From Anaspis maculata (taxonomy: Eukaryota; Arthropoda; Insecta; Coleoptera; Scraptiidae), in assembly GCA_949128115.1 (NCBI GenBank), contig OX421963.1, positions 58,957,306-59,021,305 on the forward strand: 64,000 nt of DNA. Direction: 5' to 3'. The notes under the pieces were generated by a model. It saw nothing but the letters and a program-made list of their open reading frames with translations. It did not search any database and was not told the DNA's origin. Shown piece by piece: positions 1 through 11,699 of the stretch. Within the stretch, counting starts at the first letter, position 1; every line of letters begins with the position of its first letter. Both the position numbers and the translations under genes were made by a program.

Positions 1-1490
1 ACCAAATCACCATACCACCACGAAATTCCTACTTGGATGTCATTAAACGACTTTAACTTACACATTGACAACATTTGTTACCATGTCCCAACAGTTCTTC
101 ACACTGAAAAAAATTAATTCTTATGACAGATCGGAAAAAACTGTTTTTCTCAATTCTTCATCCCCACAACAAATAAACTGCCAAGTTTGGTGTCATTTTA
201 GAATAAACGACATCCTCTGGTTTCATTCACCAGGTCAAAATGTTTGTGAGACCACCGTGCAAAGAATGGCACGCCAAGAAGTGAGCATTTTTGAGCACCT
301 CATTTAACAGTAGTTTCTTGACTGATACCAATCGATATGATTGATAATTTTGACATGGATGAATAACTTGAACTCTTTTGTAACGGTAATACATGTGAAT
401 GAAACTCGACACGAGCGTGGAGGCCTGGGAAGTTTTTTTTTCTCCAGCGGTCGAATTTATTTCACGCCTACTGAGCGTTAGTTTGTTGGACTCAGGCAGG
501 CAGCGTTTGAATAGGTTCGGAGACAAAATTTCCATATCTGTCTATGCAGCTGAGTAGCATAATTCTGGAAACTGATTTGAGAATCATCAAAGATTATTTT
601 GACAGTCACTAGGTACCCCCATGGGGATTCACTGCAGGGATCATGGCTGACGACGGAAGGCATTCAACTTTTAAAGTGTTATTTTCTATTTTCCTCCACC
701 AACCTTCAAGGTTGTTATCATTGTGTACGTGTAAGTTTTCTTATGTTTGGAGAAGAAATAATTTTATGAAAACAACCGTGAAAATGACTGTCATAGTGGC
801 AGAAAATAAGATCTTGGACGTTGAATTTCCTCCGCCGTTAGCCATCACCTCTGCAGTTAACCACCATGTGGGTACTGACCGGCAAAACAATCATTGATGA
901 TTCATAAATCGATTTCCAGAATTAAACTGATCAACTTTTCAGAAAGATATGGAAATTTTGCTTCCAAAGCTATCCAAACGCTGCCTGCCTGAGCCCAACA
1001 AACTAACGCTCAGTAGGCGTGAAATAAATTCGACCGCTGGAGAAAATAATTTTTTTCCAAGCCTCCACGCTCGTGTCGAGTTTCATTCACATGCATTACC
1101 GTTACAAAAGAGTTCAAGTTATTGATCCATGACAAAATTATCAATCATATCGATTGGTATCAGCCAAGAAACTACTGTTAAATGAGGTGCTCAAAAATGC
1201 TCACTTCTTGGCGTGTCATTCTTTGCACGGTGATCTCACAAACATTTTGACTCGGTGAATGAAATCAGAGGATGCCGTTTACTCCAAAATGACACCACAC
1301 CTGGCAGTTTATTCGTTGTGGGGATGAAAAATTGAAAAAAACTGTTTTTTCCGATCTGTCATAAGAACTAATTTTTTTCAGTGTGAAGAACTGTTGGGAC
1401 ATGGTAACAAATGTTGTCAATGTGTAGGTTAGAGTCGTTTGATGACATCCAAGTAGAAATTACGTGGTGGTATGGTGATTTGGTGGGAAG
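1..1490. repeat. long imperfect palindrome (foldback), left end cut by window
   Basis: The left arm (about 1-690) is the reverse complement of the right arm (about 795-1487). Matching blocks include the first 18 bases against about 1467-1484, the block around 430-540 against 955-1075, and 620-665 against 819-865. The arms are about 85-90% similar outside and more diverged towards a loop of about 100 bp near 690-795. Short open frames on either strand are mirror copies of each other, so they are not genes. No terminus or TSD can be fixed because the left arm runs off the window. It is probably a foldback transposable element; an old inverted duplication is the alternative. Confidence 0.85.
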
Positions 1491-3217
1491 CCCCACACCT
1501 TCAACTTTCAAGGGCCCCCCAGACCCCCTCCGCATCGAGTGCACCGATGTCTCCAACTCTTGAAATTAAGGTTGAGGGACCCCCAATCAAACCCCAAAAG
1601 CGCATTGCTTAAGCTCAAAATTAGGTAGGACGCTTAACCACCGGACTATAATGTTCTCCAGAACATTATTCTTTTTCATTATTGGATTTACTACAATATT
1701 AATAGAATTTATTTATATGCTATAAGTTTTCTCATATTAATTTCAAAACTGCAAACTGTTCAATCATGATAACGCCGGCAACATATATACCTTCCACAAC
1801 AACTCCGCACCCCCCTGTGCATCTCTTCTCATTGTCTTGTCTGATATAAATTGCTTTCGCTTAGCGGAGAAATTACGGAAGCAACCCGACTTTTGTTGTC
1901 AAAGTTCCACATAACAACAACAAATAGGCGGTTGTTGTGTGATGCTAATTTTCTTAATATGTAAATTTATCGCTCATGCGATGAAAACATGCAAGAGTCG
2001 CCGGCGACGCTATATTGCGCTCTCGAGCTACATGGGCCTTGAAGAACGACGCGAGGCGTCTGGAGTTGGGCTTTCACGATTTCGAGAACTGGCTACTGCC
2101 GGGTGCAATATATTACCCGAGTGGAAAGAGGGATGCACGGAAGAGATTACCAAAAACAATGAACGTGCAAAGAATTATTGGAGGGAATTAGACGGCGACG
2201 ACAAGATGGGAAGAAAAGGCGCGGTTTCAGGAAGGAAAACAACAGGCGAATTGCACAAATGCGACTTGTGATATTATAGCTGTATTACATTAAATCTGTA
2301 TTACACTACATAATTTCTTGTACAATTTTTGAAACAATCTGCCAAAATAGTGTCCAATGAACATGATTATTCAATGGACCTATTTCTTTTTCACGCCCCT
2401 TTTGCCTCCTATCGCCGCTCATTGGCTAGATTTGCCTCACAATCTCCCGTAGCAACTCTGTCAGTGCCACTGACTTTCTCCTTGTCATTACCCCCGACAA
2501 CGATAATGGCCGCTTTCATAAGACCGGAGCAGCTACCGCTACGCTCCTTCGGAACTGTTGGCGTCTTACGAACGCATTGTTGGAAGTAGCGGTGACTGGC
2601 GGTGACACATCCAGCGCCGCGTCAAGAATAGCCGAAAGTATAATCTGGTCTTGGAGAATTTCACCCAGTGCTATAGCTCGATGGTCTATATTTAACAAGC
2701 GATTCACATTAGCTGGGAAAAAACTTATAATCTTCAAAATTCAAAACAGCACGCAAGGTAAACAGCACCGAACAACACTCTTGAACCCATACAATGTCAG
2801 AATGGCACTTGCGAACATCAAAATTTAACGTTTCTCTCATTCTTCCACCTCCCACTCCTATCGCTCACTATGCTACCAAAATGTAGCGAACTTCCGAGCC
2901 GCTACAAAACATGGCCGTCCGCTCCGAGCGGAGCGGAAAAGTAGCGCACCGTTCACAGGACAAATCGGTAACAGTTCCACAACTGTTGTGACTTATGAAT
3001 GCGGCCAATGTTACAATTTGTCATCAGTTGTCAGTAGAACAGAACCAAAAGTCTTGCCACGCTGCAACCTACAGACTCGACAACGCTTTACTTCTTTACA
3101 AGAGTGTAGTGCAAGCATCAAATGAAGGGGAACCAGCGTGATAAGGGGTTAAAGTAATATAAGTGATAAGGGTTAAAAAAAATAGATAAAGTAGCATAAT
3201 ATACTCGTTTAGTAAGA
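1491..3217. other. unassigned sequence, no gene recognised
   Basis: This stretch has a few short open frames. The longest is 110 codons on + (1939-2271): a hydrophobic start, then basic residues (CKSRRRR) and a Lys/Glu-rich end. It matches no family I recognise and is probably fortuitous. About 2500-2960 is richer in GC, with several GTAGCG and GGAGCGG words in both orientations, which hints at an old repeat, but I could not pair the arms. No splice-supported coding exon is visible. Confidence 0.4.
2296..2338. repeat. short dispersed repeat, inverted copy at 8127-8170
   Basis: The block with CTGTATTACACT, TTTCTTGTACAATT and GAACAAT-like words recurs reverse-complemented at about 8127-8170, just outside the right end of the large foldback. 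An internal partial duplication (TGTATTACA twice at 2281-2304) precedes it. It may be a terminal relic of a larger repeat or an unrelated dispersed copy. Confidence 0.5.
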
Positions 3218-4202
3218 CGTGCCTACAGTGGCGGCTGGTGAGGGAGGGCTCAAGGGCGGCGCCCCCCCCCCCAACGCTAAAGGCGGCAAGAGGTTTTTAT
3301 CGGTAGGAAGACATGGAATGCATTGTATTAATTATACTCATTCCAAAGATTTGGTTTAGTGCAAAAACGTTCAGTCATTAGTCAATTCATATTTCAACAT
3401 AATAATTCTAAGCGATCGCACGGTCGAAGAAGTTCGTCTTGGGGCTCCGCATTCGGCGCCCACCGCCGATGCGGTGATGCCGGGGTGCACCCGCGCAAAA
3501 CATGTCCGTAACCATGGCAACGCGAGACGCGGCTCCTGCTCTATACTGCAGATATGGGCTCCGTTTCTCGAGCCCCCAGCCGATTGAAATAATCGATTTG
3601 ATTATTTATGTACTCTTCGATTAGTCAACAGTTTGCAAACATGAAGATAGCTGACCTAAAAAAGGTACATTTAGGTCATCAAGCCTACAAGAAGAAATAA
3701 ATGCAAAAAAACAACGGACGTCCGATTACAGCATTGATTTACTGAATATAAAGCAAATCGAACCCGCAAGAATAAATTCGTGGTGCATTAACTCACACGT
3801 AATTTTGACAAAACAGTAAATGCTAAAACTCCATATGGTTGTGATTCGGATACGACAAAAAAGTTTTTGTCTAGAGTTTCGTCATTTTGCGAACTGAGAA
3901 CTGTTCTATCTGCACTCTTTGTAAAAAATATTTTTCGAACTTCGAACCAACAAAACATGGACGAAATGTTTCATGATTTGAACAATTAGATCAGAAACGG
4001 AAAAGGAATAAAAGCCTCTTTCTCTAGTTTCTGATCTAATTGTTTATATCAGGAAACATTTTGTCCATGTCTTGCTGGTTCAAAGTTCAAAAAACATTTT
4101 CTACAAGAAGTGCAGATAGAACATTATAGTTCTCAGCTCGCAAATTTGTTATTAACTTGAGCCCTCCTTGCAAGAAACTCACGAGCCGCCACTGCGTGCC
4201 TA
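3218..4202. mobile_element. non-autonomous hAT element with perfect 8-bp TSD
   Basis: The element spans 3226-4194 (969 bp). It starts CAGTGGCGGCT and ends with the complementary AGCCGCCACTG. It is flanked by identical 8-bp direct repeats CGTGCCTA at 3218-3225 and 4195-4202. CAG...CTG termini with an 8-bp TSD are the hAT hallmark. Subterminal sequence (GGAGGGCTCAAG and its complement) extends the TIR. The right half holds its own palindrome: about 3885-3990 pairs with about 4030-4150. No transposase frame survives. A homopolymer C run at about 3262-3271 lies near the left end. Confidence 0.92.
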
Positions 4203-4384
4203 CGTATTACCAGTCTCTTTCCTTTTGCGCACTCCTCACAAGCTCGTTGTGCTTCACAATTAGTCGTGTGATAATATGAAAACTCCCATCTTCTCGTTGT
4301 TGGTGGAAAACCGTGGGTAGGTATTGCGCGACGATACTACAATTATTTAATTGATTATTTACATAGCCAAAACCTGAAGTAAAA

Positions 4385-4590
4385 CGCGAAAAAAAAATTC
4401 TGACGAGAACCGAAAAAAAACCGAAAAAACCGAAAAATATGTTAAGGGTTCGGGTTCGTACCCTAAACTTGATGAAACATGAAATATGGGTTCAGTTTCG
4501 GTTCGGGTCCAGGAAAAAATTACGGTTCCGGTCCGGTTTTCGGTCCAAAATCGATCCGGTCCGGGTCCCTGTTCCCAGCACTTTGAACGG
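4385..4590. repeat. low-complexity GGTTCGG / CCGGTCC stretch
   Basis: Degenerate tandem words of the GGTTCGG, GGTTCCGG and AACCGAAAA type fill this stretch and end near CCCAGCACTTTG. Such runs occur near the ends of some hAT-like elements, but no TIR or TSD was found, so the class is open. It abuts the THAP-like fragment downstream and may have disrupted it. Confidence 0.5.
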
Positions 4591-4608
4591 TAATTTGGGT
4601 GACCCCGC

Positions 4609-4809
4609 TTTTGGCTTTGTGCAACTTGTAAAACAGCTGAAATTGTTTCGTTCGCCTTCAAATTCTTCCTGGTGGCGGTGTCTTCCAGTGGCGGCCATCC
4701 ATTTATTTCGCTTATTTTCGTCGGCATCAGGAAAACCGTAGAACGAAACATTTGAGGGAAATATTCCCTTGGACTTGTGCGGACAACTTTTCACACAATA
4801 TACGAGCAT
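4609..4809 (-). pseudogene. THAP-type zinc-finger fragment (N-terminal part)
   Basis: THAP domains are C2CH zinc-coordinating DNA-binding modules found in cellular proteins and P-element-like transposases. Read on the minus strand from the Met at 4809-4807, the peptide starts MLVYCVKSC, giving the first C-x3-C-like pair at residues 5 and 9. It continues with VSFYGFPDAD (residues 21-30), matching the conserved V-S-F-x-x-F-P segment, and then RNKWMAA (residues 34-40), matching the conserved (K)KW. The final C-S-x-H-F part is not recognisable: after about residue 55 the frame becomes low-complexity sequence, so this is a truncated copy or a first exon without a visible donor. The upstream Met at 4845 lies outside the domain. 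The call rests on spacing and motif only. Confidence 0.5.
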
Positions 4810-5009
4810 TTTTCGAATTATTCGATCAGTGTAGCGACACGACACAGGTTGCAGTCATAAGTGACAGTGACAATTCTAATTCATTGTGACAGTATCGCCT
4901 TCCTCGAATTTCGCGGAATTTAATAATTGAAGGCCTTTAATTGGCCAGGGGTGTGGCTTAAAATTGTTCATCCTTGTCTGAACGTCTCTGTTCCCCATAA
5001 GAAATAGGT
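4810..5009. other. AT-rich spacer upstream of the THAP fragment
   Basis: No coding potential. It contains GTGACAGTGACA and CATTGTGACAG words. It would be the 5' flank of the minus-strand THAP fragment, but no TATA box or initiator is convincing. Confidence 0.35.
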
Positions 5010-8000
5010 CTATTAATAGTACAGGAATTTTAGCTGAAATATCACTTCAACCTCAAAAAAAATACTGTAGTCGTGAAAATCACAGGTTTTGTTCAGAATT
5101 TTGTGCTTTTTTCAAATTTTTAGGTTTCAGAAAAATCCCATCGGAGGTCTTTTTTTAGAGCTGTCAAAAGTCTGAAGACTGATAATTCTGACCAATTTCA
5201 AATTAAGCTCAATTTTTCATGAGATTTCAAGTATACACAGTTATGTGGAGATTGCAAATGTTGAGAATGAACATACGAACAATTCTAAACCAAACACGAT
5301 GGAAAATTTCATAGTTCTGTTGGAATATTCTGATTTTTTCTGTCAAATGAATACGATACAGGGAAAATAGTAAAAAAATCACTGAAACCTTGGAAGAAGT
5401 ATGGACGCCCTGAAAATTTCATATTCTGTTCAGAATTGGATGCCCTTCTACATACCTGAAATTGACAAAAATCCTATCCCGGGGTTTTAAGTTATTGGAG
5501 GGGGGGGTGATCAGTTGCAAATCAAAATGGAGGGGATGAAACCCGGTTATCCATTGGATGCAAATACATCTCAATTTGACGCATCATATCTCGTTGATAC
5601 CATTTTGGAACAAAAAGTGTCGATCATTGTTGAGGGGGGGTCGTGGGAGGGGCGGAGCTCAGCTAGGTGATTCTTTTTGTTTTCCTGGTCATATACCGTC
5701 CGTTTTTTTTTCTAGGCCCCAGCTTATAGCGCCTTTATTATGGGTTTCACACCCAACATATTATATATTTTTGAAATCAGAAGAACAAAATCTTTCGATT
5801 GATGATATGTCAAATAATTTTTGACAGATGTCATTTTTTGACAATTGACGGAATAGTACTTGTGACACACCATTTTAAAGCCCATAAAATTCTTAGGAGA
5901 ACTGTGTTTTCGTTTCTAGAATAGGATGTCTTTTACAGCTTCTGGAGGTCTTTGAATAGGAAAAATTGGTCAAATTCAGAAATACCTACTCAATAATTAT
6001 TAGGTAATTATTAGGTATTTTTAATATCAACTGATGATAATATTCTGATTTTAAATCGTCCAAATTAGTGGGAAACTCTATCAACACCTTATCTTTCAGA
6101 TAGGCTCTTAAAAAAATCGAGGGGGTCATACCTGGCCACCTCGGATACTATCGCGTTGGGCTGGCAGTTCCAATTCACCGGTCGTTGAATCTCTCATTCA
6201 AGAAACAAGAAGACGGACATTTCGAGTAACTTCTTCGGGACATTTTTCGTTTCATTGTGATTATTCATTGATTATTATCATTAGTTATTATTGAAAATAC
6301 CTGTTTTGCCTGTACTTACGTACTTATTGAGTATTTCTGAATTTCAACAATTTTTCCTATTTGAAGACCTGTAGAAGCTGTGAAAGACATCCTATTCCAA
6401 AAATGAAGACACAGTTTTCCTCAGAATTTAATGGGCTTTGAAATGATGTGTCACAAGTACTATTCTGTCAATTGTCAAAAAATGACATCTGTCAAAAATA
6501 ATTTGACATACCATCAATCGAAAGATTTTGTTTTTCTAATTTCAAAAATATATAATATGTTGGGTGTGGAACCCATAATAAAGGCGCTACGCGCTGGGGC
6601 CTAGAAAAAAAAACGGACGGTATAACCGATCACGACAAGTTTGGTATCTTTTCCGACTAAATTGAAACTCCTGACTTCGAATCCGATGTGTAAATTTGAA
6701 TAGAAACAAGTTTGAACAAGTTAACTTGAAAAAACTTGTTTTTTTCTTTGGCAATTTTGGCAGTTTTTTTTTCACTGTTAGAGATCTGAAATCCTCAAAA
6801 ATATTTCAAGAGCCATTAGATTCAAGTGTCTTTTTCATGAAAATCATTGACTCAACGTATCATTCTGTTTTTTGATATTAAAAAATCAATTTGAACCTGT
6901 GAGTCGATCCGGCGTGGTGTCTACTACTGACCAGAACACTACAACATGCACCTGCAAATATAAATAGCTCAAACTCAAAACCCTGCAGAGCGATCCACAG
7001 CGATTTTGTTTTATGTTATAGCAAATTCAATTCTGCAGAGATCCTCGAGCTTTCAAAGATAAGTCATCATTTGTTCAAGAGTTTGAGCTAGTTTTATTTG
7101 CAGGTGCATGTTGTAGTGTTCTGGTTATTAGTCGAAACCGCGCCGGACCGACTCACAGGTTCAAATTGATTTTTCAATATCCAGAAACAAAATAGTACAT
7201 CGAGTAGATGATTTTCGTAAAGGAGACACTTCAATCTAATGGACCATGAACTATTCTCTAGGGACTCAGACCTCTAACAGTGAAAAAAAAACTGCGAAAA
7301 TTGCCAAAGAAAAAAACAAGTTTTTTTAAGTTAACTTGTTCAAACTTGTTTCTATTCAAATTTACACATCGGATTCGAGGTCAGGAGTTTCAATTTAGTC
7401 GGAAAAGATACCAAACTTGTCGTGATTGGTTATATATGACCAGGAAAACAAAAAGAATCACCTAGCCGAGCTCCGCCCCTCCCACGACCCCCCCCCCCCC
7501 TCAACAATGATCGACACTTTTTGTTCCAAAATGGTATCAACGAGATATGATGCGTCAAATTGAGATGTATTTGCATCCAATGGATTAACGGGTTTCATCC
7601 CCTCCATTTTGAGTTTCAACTGATCACCCCCCCTCCAATAACTTAAAACTCCGGGGTGGGATTTCTGTCAATTTCAGGTATGTAGAAGGGCATCCAATTC
7701 TGAACAGAATATGAAATTTTCAGGACGTCCATACTTTTCCCAAGGTTTCAGTGATTTTTTTACTATTTTCCCTGTATCATAGACATTTGAAAGAAAAAAT
7801 CAAAATATTCCAACAGAACTATGAAATTTTCCATCGTGTTTGGTTCAGAATTGTTCGTATGTTCATTCTCAACATTTGCAGTCTCCACATAACTGTGTAT
7901 ACTTGGAATCTCATGAAAAATTGAGCTTAATTTGAAATTGTTCGGAATCATAAGTTTTCAGATTTTTGACAGCTCTAAAAAAAAGCCTCCGCTGGGATTT

Positions 8001-8110
8001 TTCTAAAAACCAAAAATTTGGAAAGAGCACAAAATTCTGAACAAAACCTGTGATTTTCACGACCACAGTATTTCTTTTGAGGTCAAAATCTATTTTTCTT
8101 GGGCTATAAT
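5010..8110. mobile_element. 3.1-kb foldback element, interrupted by a younger foldback
   Basis: The arms are reverse complements. Outer segment 5040-5695 pairs with 7437-8100, and inner segment 6621-6985 pairs with 7075-7437. The centre lies near 7030, with a loop of about 90 bp. The left arm is split by an inserted element at 5696-6620; removing it gives a foldback of about 2.2 kb with arms of about 1.0 kb at roughly 90% identity. The outer ends fade at about 5010 and 8110. Poly-G/C runs (5633-5640, 7490-7500) sit at mirrored places. Short frames at 6587-6775 (-) and 7280-7465 (+) are mirror copies of one another and are not genes. No transposase is present. Confidence 0.88.
5694..6622. mobile_element. 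nested foldback MITE, 925 bp, TA target-site duplication
   Basis: The element is 5696-6620. It begins CCGTCCGTTTTTTTT and ends with the complement ...AAAACGGACGG. Arms of about 300 bp (5696-6000 and 6320-6620) are about 93% identical; the loop of about 320 bp is AT-rich. TA lies on each side (5694-5695, 6621-6622). The matching point of the host foldback's intact right arm (near 7433) reads TCATATATAACC, which is exactly what the left arm reads after the element and one TA are removed. This internal empty site supports a TA duplication, the signature of Tc1/mariner-type transposition. No coding region. Confidence 0.9.
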
Positions 8111-8179
8111 AGATTGTTCCGAGGATTATTGTTCCAGAATTGTACAAGAAATGGTGCAGTGTAATACAGCTATTACAGG

Positions 8180-11160
8180 TAATTAGTTATTAGTCATTAG
8201 TAACAATGCGCTTGCCTACTTTTCAAGGACTTGTTTTACCGCTCATCGCAGATGAAAGGTAGGTATAGCTTTACGGGATTTTTTATTTACAAAACTTGAA
8301 CTTTAAGCTTGGTAGTAAACAAATCGGACAGCCAGAGAGCAGGCGCTTAAAACAAGTCTATTGTGGTTCCACATCCATAGTACTTTCCCGGCAACTAACA
8401 GGTATAAACGTAGAAAAGTTTTGGTTTGGGACGTTCCTTTGGAAGGGAGGTTGCTGTTGCTACCTCATTGAAAAATTGGAACCCTCGGACTACTATTTAT
8501 TATTATAAGAAAAAATTCCACCTCATGATTAAGCCATTTGAGAACCTGGATACTGACTGCCGTGAACTAGTGTCATGAGTAGAATTCAAACGTAACTCAA
8601 TAAAACACTTGAGGCAAAACAAAAATCAACACAAACAAAGTATTGATAGTCGCCAGATGTCTACACAATCAAAATATCGTCGATTGACAGAGCTCCTTTT
8701 GTGTCCCACTGTCGCTCCATTGGTCAGTTTGATGCAGATAATTTCACCGTGTCATGGTGATAAATCGAAGTTGTAATTCTCGACTGTCGAGTTGTAAACT
8801 TGGGAGTGGCGTTAAGCAAGAAGAAGTAAGTCCCGTTTTCAGAGTCAAACCAAAGAGGTTAGTGTAAATTCAACCATAACAGTTACAGCTATAACTCAAT
8901 ATGCTCAGAAATCAAAGTGATTTCGCTTGTGCCTTGTGCTGCTGCTCACAAAGTCAACCGAATTTCCGGTGTAGTGAGTTCTTCCAGTTTCCGTGGCGGC
9001 ACATTCCAGTTGCATCCAGCCAATATTCCTCCGCGTCTGATGCTTGGTGCCTGCCGCTGCTGCGTTTCATTTTAATTGATTTCAATTTTGCTATAACTTC
9101 CTAGACGTGCAGTCAGTCAAAGCGAATCCATTTCAGAATGTTTGATAACGGAATTGATTCCAGGTTTAATTGGAGCGAACCCGAGCCGTTAGGGAATACG
9201 CGTGCATACATTACGCCGCTACCCCGACCACATGCCTGATGGTTTGATGTTTGGAAAACTTCATAATATGTACCTATTTCGTTTATTTGCACCTGCCGTG
9301 TCTGTATGTTTTTGTGTGTAACACAAACAACGACCGGCGAGGAATTTTCAAAAAAATTCAAACAAAAATACTACTCGCCACTTTGCAAAACATCATACAT
9401 TAATTAAAACATTCCACTGGTGAGGGGTTGTCGCTGAGCGCTGGCGGGAATCATTTTTTCTAAAATGTTTCCCACGTTCTACTACATATGCTTTCGGTGT
9501 CTAATTCTTATAATACTTAGCCCGATATTCAAATGTATGGGAGCTGAATTTCAATTTGGCTGAAGTTTCACTGCCAGTCCTCATATTTCCCTTTGCGCTC
9601 ACCGCGGCCAAAGCTATTTCAGTAGGTACTTGAGATAAAAGTGTTTTCCATGTTTAAGCAAAAAAGAACTACTAGAACCAGTAATTGGGCGTAGTTAGCG
9701 AGCAGAGATGACGGTTGAGTTGCTACAAGGTCATGCGCGCACTTTCGTTACCTTAATCACTACAAAGTACCTTGTGATCAAACTATCAATTTGTCAGACC
9801 TTCACACCGCACCGGTACCTATGAGGAATGAAAATCGACGTTTCAACCTGCTGGGACCTTATTTGTTTACTACGCTAAGGCGCCAAAGATTGGCTAGCTT
9901 TCGATAAATTTGAGCAATATAAGAGCTGGACTACGTATCTCATGTAGGTATAAAGTCTCTGGAATTGGCCAGAGGCCTGTTCAAACAGTATCGTGCTGGG
10001 GTCTCTGGAATACGTTGAATTTTGCTAAGTCTCTATTAGTCTCTGGCTCCAGTCTTTTTTCTTATAGAACCTCATTTGTGGATATTCGCAGCAACTGGAG
10101 ATTAGGGAAAGAAATTTAACGGGAGCAGGTACTAACAGTTACCTACCTTTTACCGATTACTAACAATATCACTACCTACCGATCAGAAAATCATAAATGA
10201 AGCAAAGTTGTCCATCTGTCCTAATCCACCCTTAAGATACCTTTGTCACAAAGGGCACACATCTCTCATGCTGATAATTAATTCAGTTGGAGGTAATTAA
10301 TTGGACAGATGGTTGCAAGATGAGCCCGTCTCTGTTGAAGAAACACTAGATCCCGAGAACCAGGACCCGGGATCGCCATCCGGTCAACAAACAACATCGC
10401 CAGCCTGCGCAGTCTAGTTCAATGGCAGTAATAATGCTGCATTGCTTCACATCATCAGGGAAGCACCACGGCGGAGTTATTGAACAAGAATCAATACCTC
10501 GCAATTGCATTGATTTGAATAATACGTTCGTAACATTAAACGCTGAACGTTTGTTTGTATGCATGTTGGAATACGAGTCTGTGTGCTGCATACGTGTGTG
10601 CCCGCATACAAAGAGAATACGGATCAAGCGTGTGGTGGCATTTGTCATCCCTTATGTATGTCTACACTTCACTCTATCACGTTCATCAATGATTGCAGAA
10701 TTTAACTGTCGAATTGAGGGTTTTTCATGCATGGCAATCATGACACTGCAGTTTGGCGCACCGGCCACCCACCATGACTGGGTGGATGGCGATGCCGCTC
10801 CAGCGGTCTCCTTGTAATTGTACACAAAATTCTGGTTGACTCTAATCATATCTTTGGTTTTGCTGTTGTTTACTGTGTATTTTTGATTCTCGACTCTGTC
10901 ACAATGTTGGCAGACAAAAGAATGGAACACTTAGTCAACTTGTCAATTTTTCAATTACGGCCGTACGATTATGATTTAAGAAGATAAGGAGGTATAAGTT
11001 GCTCCCAAAGTATGAGGGAGACATCCTTAGAACTGTAGAAGCAAAATCGACAGTTTTCTCTCAAATTGTTTCCATTCGGTTAGTTCGGCGGTTAGTTGAG
11101 TAGCCATGCTAGACCTCGCCGCTGGTACACAGTATATTTTTGGTATTGTAGTGTGTATGA
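8180..11160. other. unassigned, largely single-copy-looking sequence
   Basis: No repeat arms, conserved domains or RNA genes were recognised here. Open frames are short (up to 131 codons at 10422-10817) with overlapping frames on the opposite strand and no known motif. Two GGACAGATGG-like words face each other at about 10210-10220 and 10302-10312 (a weak inverted repeat). It could be intron or intergenic DNA. Confidence 0.4.
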
Positions 11161-11168
11161 ATAAAGAC

Positions 11169-11195
11169 ATTATTATTATTATTATTATTATTATT
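11169..11195. repeat. (ATT)n microsatellite
   Basis: Nine ATT units follow an AATAAAG word at about 11160-11166. An AATAAA signal followed by a trinucleotide run is typical of the 3' tail of some non-LTR retrotransposons, so the preceding 100 bp may be a 3' end. A similar arrangement occurs at 51460-51511. Confidence 0.85.
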
Positions 11196-11521
11196 CTTTC
11201 GTCCGCCACTGTTCCTGAATTCAAATTTCTGATTTTGAGATGAATTCAAATTCTGTAGCCATTCTCATTTACCTGGGGTCCTCGTGGCGCAGGTTCACCT
11301 AAATTGGCGGTCATTGGTCGAGTTCATGCAACTAGCCCGATCGATAAAGCGCTTCCAGTTGAACAGCCAATTGGAACAGTGAGCTTGTATATTTGAAGAC
11401 CTGCGCACGAGCTGCGAGCAAAGGGAACCGCCTATATGAGAAGGTCTTTTGCTTTGAGGTGTTCCCTACCTAATAAAATAGTCGGATTACCATTTTACTA
11501 CAGTGTACACCACGAGTTCTC

Positions 11522-11697
11522 TACAGAACTTCGTTTGTCGCTGGCGACAGTGTCGCTGGCCAATAGGATTCGATCTGCCTGTACCTACTCCCCTACCTCC
11601 ATAATTCCCGCGACACGAGTTTCTGTCGTCGTGTTGTTCAAATTATTCTACTACAGTGGAGTGGGGGACTGTCGCCGGCGGCAAACGAAGTTCTGTA
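11522..11697. mobile_element. 172-bp MITE, TA target-site duplication
   Basis: The element is 11524-11695. It starts CAGAACTTCGTTTG and ends with the exact complement, with TIRs of about 30 bp continuing into GGCGACAGT on both sides. TA dinucleotides flank it at 11522-11523 and 11696-11697. The size, TIRs and TA flanks fit a Tc1/mariner-derived MITE. It is too short to code for anything. Confidence 0.85.
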
Positions 11698-11699
11698 AA

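Noticed and set aside
1939..2271. 110-codon frame as a conserved gene
   Set aside because: No recognisable domain and no splice or promoter support; left as unassigned.
6587..7465. Pair of MKKKL.KLPKKKTSFFKLTC frames as a gene family
   Set aside because: Mirror copies in the inner arms of the 5-8 kb foldback, created by the inverted repeat.
10422..10817. 131-codon frame on plus as a gene
   Set aside because: Overlapped by frames of about 92-100 codons on minus and without any motif.
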